From NCBI GenBank assembly GCA_030847615.1, contig JAUMIR010000003.1, positions 338,897,756-338,961,755 of the forward strand: a stretch of DNA of 64,000 nucleotides, read 5' to 3'. Positions 54,859-64,000 of the stretch are shown here, piece after piece (the first letter of the stretch is position 1; every line of letters starts with the position of its first letter). Source of the stretch: Gambelia wislizenii (Eukaryota > Chordata > Lepidosauria > Squamata > Crotaphytidae). Under the pieces are notes generated by a model that was not told the DNA's origin, searched no databases, and saw only the letters and a program-made list of their open reading frames with translations. The translations under genes were made by a program, and so were the position numbers.

Positions 54859-55164
54859 CAAGGCTGCAAAATCATTCCCTGAGGGGCACATGCATTCTCT
54901 GGGTCACAAAGTTTCCCACCCTAATAGCGCCTATAACTGAATGACTAGCAGTCAATCCTATTCAATATTTCAGACAGGAGGACTAAACTTGAGATCTTCT
55001 GCATGAGAAGCATTTATTTCTTACAAAGTGAAATACTGGGGTGGCCATGAGGAAGGGGAAGACTGCCCCTCTCCAAAGAGAGTCAAGTAAAGTTTGGGTG
55101 GCCAATAGGTACAGCATTGTTTCAGATGAGGATAAGGGGACATGCCAGTTCGGCATTTTTCTCC

Positions 55165-55240
55165 TGCTTAGGCTGCAATTCTATATACACTTGAATGGGA
55201 GTAAGCCCCACTGAAGCCTATGGGACCTACCTGATGTTGG
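55165..55240 (+). repeat. Dispersed repeat family W
   Basis: ggctgcaattctatatacac, then gggagtaagccccactga and catgggacctacc, a squamate-type short repeat. Confidence 0.5.
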
Positions 55241-55249
55241 GATAACAAC

Positions 55250-56160
55250 CTTTTGCATGCATGGACTCTTTGAACTCTATGGTAGTTAAAATGCATGTTC
55301 TCTCTAGACGTTTTTTGCAAAGCATGTATATGGCTGGTTTCCTGTTTGCTTGTTTACATACCTCTTCTCTTCCTGGCCATGTGGGCACCTTTTGTTCTCT
55401 GGGGAAAAAAAGCCCCAAGTACATTTTCTATCTGACTTTTCTCCATGAGGCATGTGAGCTTAAAGAAGCTCTCTGGGTGAAATGCTTCTAAGTTCTTAAT
55501 AGCATGTAGACTTTTTCTTCCTTCTACCTACCTAAAGATGCTGGACTTGTGTATTGAATTATGCACATGCTACTTTGTAAGTAAACTACTTTTTTCTACT
55601 TTTAAAAGAAGTCTAAGCTTGTTTTATTTCTCAGCTAAATATTGTGTGTGGGGAGGTGGTTGGTTTAGCTGTTCTAACTTCTGCTAAGTGCAATTTTAAC
55701 TCTGCTACTGAGGTCACTAAATCTCAAATGTATTAAAAATCCAGTGCAAGTGGAAATTGCATTTTAACACCACATTAACCTATGCATATTTACTCAGAAG
55801 TATATATGAGCACATTTTTCAAGGCAGTACTCTCACTCTGAGATTCCTCCCCTTCGCCATGAGGGTTGGAAAAGAAGGGCCAGGACCTGAGACTCAGGGC
55901 TGGGTCCTGAGATCTGGGAATCTTAAAGCAGATTAGCCAGCTCCAAGCAGCCTGTCTCCAGTGCCTTACTTCCTTCATGGTTGCTCTACATCAGTTCCTT
56001 TTAACTGATCACCTATGCCAACATAGTTATAAGAGCACAGTGATCTGTGTGTAAAATCTTAGGCATGTAGCTACCTGAGGCAAGCAGCAAATGGTGCCTT
56101 CTCCCCAGGATCTAGATGCATAGGAGCCAAGGTAAATGGTTTTGACATTCGAAGTAGAAA
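55250..56160. other. Intergenic DNA, nothing firm
   Basis: No supported gene. A further W-like word is at about 55785-55810. Confidence 0.3.
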
Positions 56161-56164
56161 ATCC

Positions 56165-56742
56165 CACATTTATTTATTTATTTGACTTATATCACACTTT
56201 TCTCCCAATAAGGGAGCCAAAGCAGCTGACAAGATATGTTAAAACAAAATAGCTAAAACAGTATGAAGGTTTTAAAATGCATTAAACAATTACAGTAATC
56301 CAATTAAAACATTAATTTAAAACAATTAAAAACAACATCAAACACATATTATGTATTCAGAACCAGCACACCCATTGCACATCCTTCTACCCCAACCAGT
56401 TAAAGGCTGAAACCCTTTAATTAAAAATGAGAAGATCTTTGCCTGCTGGTGAAAAAAAAGCAGCCAATCAAGCCTCCTTTGGGAAAGTTTTCCATACCCT
56501 AACAACAGCTATGGACAAGTATCTCTCCGATGCGGTCATTAGATGAGCCCGTGAGGGTAGTGGGATGAAGAGAAACCCCTCCCCTGAAGACTGTAGGACT
56601 CAGCTAGTCTTATCTGGGGAGAAAGTGACTTTCAGGTAGTCTGGACCTAAGCCTTACAGGGCTTTATAGATCACAATGAACACTTTGAATTGTACCCAGA
56701 AACAGATTGGCAACCAGAGAAGCTGTATCAGCAGGGGACTCA
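56165..56742 (-). mobile_element. Old LINE 3' region, left of an insertion
   Basis: Begins with tttatttatttatttg and later has agggctttatagatcacaatg and gaacactttgaattg...cagaaacagattggcaacc. These are words of a common squamate LINE/L3-like repeat. It resumes at 57340 after a DNA transposon. Confidence 0.5.
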
Positions 56743-57336
56743 GGAGATTATCAGACGAGAGCCTAAAATGTTTTTATGTCACGATATTTTATAGCATTCG
56801 TGTTCTAGCACAATCGCACGCTGCCATGATAATGATACAAAATCACCCCAAGAATCTGGCAATACAAGTGCTTGTACCACTTACTTCCATGTTTCTCTGT
56901 GAATGAGATTTCGGTGCATCTCACGAGAAGATGCGAGCATGCTAAAAAGCCCCCAAACACCAAAATTAAAAAAGAAAACATTCAGAAAATCACAGATACA
57001 CGTTTAGAAACTTGCAAGCAAGACAGGGAGGTTCATAAAAAGAGTGTAGGGTACCTAGTTTTCCCCTTCGCACCTGGAAGTGTTCTGGTGGGTCTACCCA
57101 TTGATGCTGGAATCATGCCAGCAGAACAGGGCACCTTCTCGTAGACATGAAAATCCAGAACACAAACGCTATAGGAGATCAATTTTTGACTTCTCTCTGA
57201 CAATAAAAAAGAACTCGTTTGTAACAGCTGCATAACACTTGCATAACACTGCGGCATGACATCTTCTGATAAGGAAGCCCTTTTGTGATCTCATGGTATC
57301 ATTATAATGCAATTTTTCACATGTCTGATAATCTCT
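56743..57336. mobile_element. Non-autonomous DNA transposon, 594 bp
   Basis: Ends ggagattatcagac and gtctgataatctct are reverse complements over about 13 bp; the interior is not palindromic. The flanks read across as one older repeat, showing an insertion. Terminal motif shared with the foldback at 6246-6542. No transposase frame seen. Confidence 0.65.
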
Positions 57337-57339
57337 TTA

Positions 57340-57480
57340 TATGCTTCCTATAACCAGCCCCCATTAGCAGTCTAGCCACAGAAGTTTCTGGACAGTTTCC
57401 AAAGGCAGCCCCACAAAGAGGCTGTTACAGTAATTCAAAACAAGATGTAATCAAAGACCTTGACCACGATCTTACCACCA
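57340..57480 (-). mobile_element. Old LINE 3' region, right of the insertion
   Basis: ccattagcagtctagccac, ttccaaaggcagccccac, gctgttacagtaattcaa continue the repeat at 56165-56742. Confidence 0.45.
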
Positions 57481-57599
57481 TAGTGTAATAGGTAACATTT
57501 TTTTACCCCTTCATGACACTGCTCAACATGTATTTTCTGGAGTAGTTGCTTCACTCTGCCTCATGGTAGGACCAGCCCTACTGCTGAGTACATATTTAG

Positions 57600-57900
57600 C
57601 CCAGGAATTAGTTTACACAGGGCTGGCCCAAGAAACTTTCATGCCTGAAGTGAAGGACAAGACAGCCTTTTCTCTTCCATTCTGTATGCAGAAGTTGATT
57701 GGGCTTCCACTTGAATACTGGAAATGAAATATCTTCTGCTCCATCAAACCTGAGGAAGGCTGGACAGTTTAGAGGATCAGGGCAGCCTGTTTGGTACCTA
57801 GATGCTAACAGAGGGGAACAGCCCACAAATTACCACTGATGTCCCCTAGTATTTGCTGCCAGATGAAGTTGTCTCATTCTGCATAATGGTAGGGCCAGCC
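57600..57900. repeat. Dispersed repeat family Z, copy 2
   Basis: ctggcccaagaaactttc, gaaggacaagacagcc, ccattctgtatgcagaagttgattgggc match copy 1 at 21590. Confidence 0.5.
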
Positions 57901-57922
57901 CCAAATACCAGCGCTGAAGCTT

Positions 57923-58190
57923 AGAATCATAGAATCATAGAATTGCAGAGTTGGAAGAGACCATGAGGGCCATCCATCCAACCCCCTGCCACAAAGGAAA
58001 TCTTGATCAAAGCATCCCTGACAGATGGCCATCCAGCCTCTGTTTAAAGACCTCCAAGGAAGGAGACCCCACCACGCTCCGAGGGAGTGCGTTCCACTGC
58101 CTAACAGCTCTGACTGTCAAAAAGTTCCTCCTAATGTTGAGATGGAATCTCTGTTCCTGGAGCTTGCATCCATTGCTCCGTGTTACAAGT
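57923..58190 (-). pseudogene. CR1 LINE 3' fragment, antisense
   Basis: Starts tagaatcatagaatcatag. The minus strand reads SNGCKLQEQRFHLNIRRNFL, VRQWNALPRSVVGSPSLEVF, KQRLDGHLSGM. Close to the CR1 at 4505-5028, 5'-truncated. Confidence 0.85.
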
Positions 58191-58720
58191 CCTTTCACAC
58201 ACAAATCTTTTCTTCTTTTTCTCCAAGTTGTCTTGATCTTGGCAGCCTAATTTAAGAAAGAGTGGAACCTTTTGATGTTGCTGCTCTCTACCATTGGGAG
58301 ACTGAAACTCTTATTGATCTGTTTCAAGTCATTTGGAGAGCTCTCAAGATATTTCATTTTACTCTCTGATCATCCCTGACTTACAGAAGCCTTAAACGGG
58401 ATGTGGGGGGGGGGGGACAGCAGCATGGTAGATAGATGCAACACGGTTGGTCCTCTTTGTGCTGGAAATAGCTGTACCTGCTGAATTTATCTGGTGAAAA
58501 TGGAAAATTCTTAAGTGCTCCTTTTTGAAGAGTTGCTGTTCATTTTTGAAGAATTTACCAACATTCAGAAACGTCATATCTAGGTAGGAAATAAACCCAA
58601 ATCTGTCATTCTTTTGGGAAGTTATGTCAATGTAAACAAACTTAAGATCATGTAAAGTTGAATTGGACCATTGGGCAATGTTGATATTTTCAGGAGAGGA
58701 GACACAGCAGAGTCAGCAGT
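58190..58720. other. Intergenic DNA with a poly-G run
   Basis: No gene; G12 at about 58404-58415. Confidence 0.35.
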
Positions 58721-58724
58721 GTGG

Positions 58725-58862
58725 CTGTTGTGCAACAGTTCCCATGTACAATATGTCCTGATGCACAACGTGTCCCATCGCACAACGTGTCCCAATGCAC
58801 ATGTCCCTTTGTGCAATCAGAGCCCCTGTTGTGCAGCAGGGCAGCTTGTGTGGTGCCCAACT
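58725..58862. repeat. Short degenerate tandem repeat
   Basis: Units containing gcacaacgtgtccca recur three to four times with about 20-bp spacing; ttgtgcaaca and tgttgtgcagca lie at the two edges in opposite sense. Confidence 0.55.
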
Positions 58863-58899
58863 CTACATTGTTGTAATTCACTAGCATAGTCTTCATGTC

Positions 58900-59790
58900 A
58901 GTGACATAACTCCATCATCATAAAATTATACCTTTGTAGTCTATAGTGCAGGATCTCAGCCCAAGATTGTAAAAGTTCTAATATGAAAAAGCAATACGAA
59001 TAGATCTTCCTGTCACTAATATAGGTGACTCTTTATGAGGCTTCATTGAACCAGAACTTATTTCCAACTTACCATTTGGACAACTCCCAGCACCTTCCCA
59101 TGGCCATGTTGCTTTGGGATTCTGTGAGTTGCAGACTGAGAATGTTAATGTTTCCAAGCTATGGGTTACACAAATACTTTTTTCCTGTAAATGTAGTATA
59201 TCTCTGAATAGCTGAGGACAAATAAGAGGGCAAGACCCTCAACTTTGTCCACTTTTTATGAGTACCCCAAAGGCACTGAACTGGCATGGCTGGAAGCAGA
59301 ATCAGGGCTTGGAATAGTTGGGGCTGCCGCTCCCAGAATCACCATTCTAGTATGGCCAAGGCTGGATCATCTTACCTTTCTCTTTTAAGCACATAATAAG
59401 AAGATTTAGCTTATTCGGGTATTCGCTTCCATCTGGTGAAATCCCCTTTTCAGTCCTTTTGTTTGGTGGGGAGATGAAAATGTCTTGCTTTGGAAAGTAA
59501 GGTCCCACCTTGCTTACATTAAACTTGCAGAGTCCACTAGATGTCGCTGGATCCCAACCTCTTCATTCCAGCCCTGATCAAGTCACGAAAACAAGACTGA
59601 TGCATTTCAGTAGTGCCAACTTCATCCCTGTAGGAGCAGTGCTTGGGGATCTTTGTCGTTGGTCCCACAGAAATACATGTGGGAGCTGTGGGAGAGCAGG
59701 ACCATGGCACAGCTTATCATTCATTGCAGTGGGCTTTGTCACAGATGGATTGCATCTGTAGTGTGTTTATAGGATCAAGAAAGGGACTTG
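58900..59790. other. Intergenic DNA, nothing recognised
   Basis: No gene or clear repeat. A short W/868-type word (cagctcccagaatcacc) is near 59325. Confidence 0.3.
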
Positions 59791-59794
59791 TTGA

Positions 59795-59990
59795 AGTTTG
59801 TTTATTTATTTATTTATAACCCGCTCTTCAGCCACAAGGCTATCAGGGCAGCTTACAAATTGTTTTAAGCAATAGCAATTTACACATCTACACTGCAAGG
59901 ATGGAAGGCTGAGTGAACCTTGGAGCCCTCTCGCAACGTGGTGACTTGCAGTACTCGCATTTAACCACTGCGCCACCAGGGCTCCTGTTC
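59795..59990 (-). mobile_element. tRNA-derived SINE with LINE-type tail, antisense
   Basis: In reverse it starts ggagccctggtggcgcagtggttaa (box A) near 59985, followed by a box-B-poor tRNA part and, at the left, the tail gtaagctgccctgatagcc...gggttataaataaataaa, similar to the L2-type tail at 16690-16730. LINE-shared tails allow SINEs to use the LINE RT. Confidence 0.65.
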
Positions 59991-60320
59991 AAGTGCTTTT
60001 GAATGACTAAATACTAGATATGCTGGCTTGTGCATTAGTGATAGATGGCTATTATCACTAGTGACTGGTAGCCTCCATGTCACAGGATAGTAAATCCACA
60101 CCACACTGGGCTTTAGCTTGAACTTTGGATGAGCTATTCAATGGGTTCAGCACCTTGGATAGCTCCATTCAAGTTTGGACTAAAACCCAGAGTGGATTCA
60201 CTGCCCCAGTGGAATGGAAGCCACCAACTGCTACTGTCCAGAGCAGATCTTGGAGCCCTTAGTGTCAGTGGAAAGAAGAGGTCTGAAATACAGCAGGCAG
60301 CATGATCCAAAGGCTTTTCT

Positions 60321-60540
60321 CATTTCTATGCCTCTACACATCATGGGATTGCTGGAAAATCATCTTACTCTTGCAATGGAATCTGTACATGACCTTATAG
60401 CCAGCCTGATCCTATCTTTGAGATGGATGCCCCACTTCCCTAAAGATAGGATCAGGCTGGCTTTAAGGTCATTTACAGATTCCATGTAAAGACTAAGATG
60501 ATTTTCCAGAAATCCCATGATGTGTAGAGGCATAGATATG
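60321..60540. mobile_element. Foldback MITE, 220 bp
   Basis: Left arm (atttctatgcctctacaca, catgggatt, ctggaaaatcatctta, atggaatctgta, gccagcctgatcctatcttt) pairs with the right arm in reverse. The loop is about 20 bp near 60425-60440. No frame. Confidence 0.85.
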
Positions 60541-60544
60541 ACTT

Positions 60545-61110
60545 AGGGTAAAAGGAAAGGGCAGAGAAATGTTATTTACTTCATTTCTAGTGAGGGTTTT
60601 TTCCTGCTTTACTCTGAGGGCTCTTGTGGAAATGTCTATCTCAGGTGCCCAAACAAGTTGGCCAACTTTGAGTCAGTGGTGGCTTGTGGCTTCAATGTCA
60701 GTGGGGTGGTGAATCTGCACCAGTGTTAGTCTGAACTTCAAAGGAGCTATCCGAGGTAATGAAACTATTTTGGCAACACAGTTCAGCACCATGTATTTGT
60801 CACCCCTATGACACAAGAGCCACAGCCCTTGCTGCTTTGGATATTATATCATGCAGCTTGATCAGGATGGGGTGTGGTGTACTTTGCTGCCTCAATTCAG
60901 ACAACATCAGTCTTTCAGCAGGATTCAAATGTGCCATCTGGATGTGTTACACTGCAGCTCCCATCATATCTTAGCACCATGGTCAATTAGCTGAGGAGGG
61001 AGTGGGAATTTGAACTTGACCCAATGGGATGGTGCCAAGTTATGGAAGGCTGTTTTTGAGAGAGGAGCAAGAATCTCAGGAAGCTATAAATAGCAGCTTC
61101 TAGATATACT
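60545..61110. other. Intergenic DNA; family Y fragment inside
   Basis: No gene. Around 60650-60770 the family Y words recur (see 2960-3200). Confidence 0.3.
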
Positions 61111-61172
61111 CAAGACTAAATTGCAGTAGCCTAGGATTTGCAGTAGCCTAGGACTAAATTGCAGTAGCCTAG
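61111..61172. repeat. Three-copy tandem repeat
   Basis: ttgcagtagcctagga occurs three times with actaaa between some units. Confidence 0.8.
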
Positions 61173-61271
61173 GAAATAGCATTTGTATTTGTTCCTTTTT
61201 ATACCTTGTAACAGGTGTAGATTACGACTCAGTCACATTTAGAATACACCTAAATCAATGGGATTTGGAAA

Positions 61272-61370
61272 AATTAAACTAATAAAGAAATGTTCTGTGT
61301 TAGATCCAGACTTACTGAAAACAGAATAAGTCTGGATTTAAAGCATAATAATTTCTTTATTAGTTTGATT
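61272..61370. mobile_element. Small foldback, 99 bp
   Basis: aattaaactaataaagaaat and tccagactta pair with tctggattta and atttctttattagtttgatt. No frame. Confidence 0.75.
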
Positions 61371-61399
61371 CTCTCAAGTGTTGCAGGGCAACAGACATG

Positions 61400-61530
61400 C
61401 CCTCCACTTTATTCTCACACCAACCCTGTTAGGTAGGTTAGGGTGAGAAGTGCTAAGTAGCCCAAGGTTACTCAGAAAGCTCCAGTGGAGATTGAAAAAC
61501 AGGCCTGTCTATACCCTAACCTAACTCTCT
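61400..61530 (-). mobile_element. MIR-like SINE remnant
   Basis: accctgttaggtaggttagg, cccaaggttactcag and gtctataccctaacc form the reversed MIR/CORE-like pattern. Diverged. Confidence 0.4.
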
Positions 61531-61689
61531 CTAAGCTCTAGACACATCCCAGAGCAGTGCTATCAACACTAGCCAAAGAGTCAGTTTTGTATTTGCATGG
61601 GTCATATCATCTCCTTTTCCAAGGAGCTTGTGTGGGTTGTTCCATTTTATCCTTACAATAGTTTGAAAGGGCAGGATAAACTGGGCTGA

Positions 61690-61850
61690 GACTACCCAGT
61701 AAGCATGGCTGTCCCAAGATATTTGGCTCCCTGAGGCAAAGAACAAGATGGCACCTTCTCCATTCTATAGGCAAAAGCCAACTGAACTGACAGTCAACTC
61801 TCTCATAAATTCCAGAAACAGGACAGTATAGGGATGGAAGAAATATTCTC
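61690..61850. repeat. Dispersed repeat family Z, copy 3
   Basis: ctgtcccaagatatttggctc, gaggcaaagaacaagatggcacc, ccattctataggcaaaagccaactgaactga match copies 1 and 2. Confidence 0.55.
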
Positions 61851-61866
61851 TATTGTTCATTTTCTG

Positions 61867-61886
61867 GCCAAAAAAAAAAAAAAAGG

Positions 61887-61922
<36 letters not shown>
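61867..61922. repeat. Poly-A and (GA)n microsatellite
   Basis: A15, then aaaaaa and about 14 GA units. Confidence 0.9.
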
Positions 61923-61924
<2 letters not shown>

Positions 61925-61978
61925 TTTGAAAGTCAGGAAACCCTGTCAGAAAGAATAATAGTATACTGAGACTTTAAC

Positions 61979-62171
61979 ACAATTTTCTCCCTGTATTTGG
62001 ATATCCTGAAGTGTTCCAGAGGATTTTTCTGCACAAAAAACTTTTTTTTTTCTGTGCAGAAAATGTGCTTCCTAGAAAATGTGTGTTTGTGGCAGGAGGG
62101 CAGAATATGTTTTTATATGCATAAAATATTCTGGAACACTTCAGGACATACGAGTATGGGGAGAAAATTGT
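61979..62171. mobile_element. Foldback MITE, 193 bp
   Basis: acaattttctccc...atcctgaagtgttccaga pairs with tctggaacacttcagga...gagaaaattgt. Inside, ttctgtgcagaaaatgtgc and further short pairs. No frame. Confidence 0.7.
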
Positions 62172-62179
62172 ACAGGATT

Positions 62180-64000
62180 TTTTTTTCTCCTGCAGCAAGG
62201 AGAAAACTAGAGTAATTGTTCACCTTTGCACACAAGGATGAAATAGTCAAAGATTTACAGTGTCTTCCAGACTCACTTAGGGAGCACAGAGTAGACCACA
62301 GCTCTCCCCTTCAACCCCTCCCCTCCCCCCAGCCTTTACCTGAAGTGACCACTCCATTCTGCTTACTAATACTGTACAACCAATCCTACCAGTGTGAGCT
62401 TTATGGCTAAGTGGAGATATGAATCCAAGTTTCTCGCCTCTAAGTCTAGTTCTTCATACATTGGCATGTGCTGGCCTAAATCCTACCATTTGTCCTAATT
62501 ATAGCAGAGCCATTGGACAATGGAATTTACCTCTGTGTTGACTCAGTATTCAACAATTGAGTCATTGACTCTACTCTAGTTGGGACTAAGAGGATTCCAA
62601 CCCCTGCATGTTTATTTCAAGCAATGGGAATTGTCACTTTGATACACATCCCTAATTCACCATAACATTGTGTTAGTTAACCATTGACAGTGTGCAGAAG
62701 TGGCACACTGGCCAGAAATATAGATGCTCCTGCCCTAATGCACTGACATATATCAGCACTTCTCAGGTATCTCATGTGAGGGGCTGGCATCCCCCTCACA
62801 TGTACTATTCTTTCCTGGAAACTCACTAGAGACCAGCAGCCAATGGCTCAGGAACCAACACCAGTCCAGAAGATATCACTTTGAATGACACTGCCATACA
62901 TGGTCTGAACCTGGGGACAGGTAGGGAATTCCCCACCACTGCCCTCCTTAAATGATACTCTCATTGGACCTGCCTTTTTCTCTATTTCTCCATTCTCTGT
63001 CTGTCATTTATCAAAAGAACATGTGAAATTGCAACCTCCATTAGAAGGCTGTCAGTTGAGTGCAAAACCAATTGTTTAATCCAGTGATTTCCCCAAACTT
63101 TGCTCCTCCAGATGTTTTGGACTTCATCTTCCAGAATTCCTGGCTGTTGACCAAATTGGCCACAGCTGTAATGGTAAAATTAAATACTGCATGGGTGAGG
63201 CCTTGTGAAAATATGATTCCAAAACAGCAATGACTATCATGTCTCTTGGTGGGGAACCTCTTTCAGGCAAAAGGGCAAATTCAATTTCAGAGAAGTTCTT
63301 AGAAGCTACATTCCAATGGTGGGTGGGCCCAAAGGGTGGAGCCAAAATACCATCATCCTTTAGGTGAAAGCTCTTACAGCCACTAACTAAGCTTTAGGGA
63401 AGGTGTTTCAACTTTTTAGCAGGGGAGAAAGCCTTGTATAAAAGATGGAAATGCTACCAAAAATTAATGTCATGAACCTCCACCTAATACAGGATTGGGA
63501 CCCCAGGAGAGCTGGATTTAGTCCTAGGGCTTGAATTTTCCTGCTCTATAAAGCATCTTTCCCCACTCCTGTGCTCTCCAGAGGTGTTGGTTTGCAACTG
63601 GGTCAACTTGTTGGAAGGTGTAGTCCAACGCTACTGGAGGGCAACACAGTGGTTAAGGAAGGCTGCTCTAAGCTCTTCCTTTTTCAGGCTGTAGAAAATG
63701 ATTGCTGGGCTGTTTCTGCCCACCCCCACCGCCCACCCCCATACACCCCTTCCCCTTTCCTTTCCTTCTATAGAGACCCAACAACCTCGCAAGTTCACCA
63801 AACGGTGTCATGCTTCATGACTAATTCACATATTCAAATAGGACCGGTCAAAGCTGGACTATTTGATGCCAGCCAAGCGCGTTTATCAGGTCAGAAGGCT
63901 CACAATGCCCGGAGGCGATGAGGGTGTGCGCTGGCAAGGTGCAGGGGGGGAGCGTGGCGGCGAAGGGTGGAGGAGCAATAAAATATATGGGAGGTCGGTT
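62180..64000. other. Intergenic DNA, small repeat fragments only
   Basis: No gene supported. Fragments similar to the 868-990 repeat occur at about 63085-63170 (ccagatgttttggacttcat) and 63575-63650 (gtgtagtccaacgctactgga). The right end is GC-rich (about 63900-64000) without a gene signal. Confidence 0.4.

Noticed and set aside
54669..54891. Open frames with Tyr-Ile repeats
   Set aside because: Translation of the (TA)n microsatellite.
58725..58862. CRISPR-like spaced repeat
   Set aside because: Only three to four degenerate units with no unique spacers, in a eukaryotic genome.

Overview
This window looks like non-coding, repeat-rich nuclear DNA from a squamate reptile (a lizard or snake). 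The evidence is the mixture of element types: CR1 and L2-type LINEs, RTE-BovB, several ages of L1, Penelope-like elements, a DIRS tyrosine-recombinase retrotransposon, a Ty1/copia element, tRNA-derived SINEs and many foldback MITEs. No host exon, functional tRNA/rRNA gene or bacterial-type operon could be supported. The species call is an inference; no database search was possible.

Layout. 1-7.5 kb: intergenic DNA with CR1, L2, SINE, Tigger/pogo-like MITE and foldback copies, plus one repeat-poor stretch (about 1260-1560) that might be a conserved non-coding element. 7.6-14.3 kb: a complete DIRS-type retrotransposon (7747-14139) with inverted terminal repeats, an internal complementary region, Gag, RT/RNase H/methyltransferase-like and tyrosine recombinase frames. 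It sits in the loop of a foldback element whose arms flank it. 15.0-19.6 kb: a Penelope-like element with a GIY-YIG endonuclease and inverted arms, broken by an L2-type LINE and an L1 fragment. 21-25 kb: foldbacks, BovB fragments, and a degraded L1 carrying a small head-to-head Penelope insertion. 27-34.8 kb: MITE, L1, CR1 and SINE pieces, two more copies of a dispersed repeat (family X), a solo LTR and a near-perfect 333-bp foldback.

35-50.4 kb is a nested cluster: an AP-endonuclease LINE is split at its conserved endonuclease start by a Ty1/copia element (35866-39918; half-tRNA-iMet primer site, no RT or RNase H), and just downstream lies a full-length L1 (43121-50354) bounded by 21-bp perfect target duplications but with broken ORFs. 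50.8-64 kb: a second solo LTR of the same family, CR1 and BovB fragments, microsatellites, SINEs, a non-autonomous DNA transposon inside an older LINE-type repeat, and three small foldbacks.

How it works together: the genes here are transposon genes. The DIRS element is the only one whose catalytic frames look intact (RT YLDD, RNase H D-E-D-D, recombinase R/H-x-x-R/Y); its one visible lesion is a frame change in Gag at an A8 run. The other autonomous-type elements carry stops, frameshifts or missing domains. Reading frames were judged by eye; many element boundaries are approximate and are said to be so.
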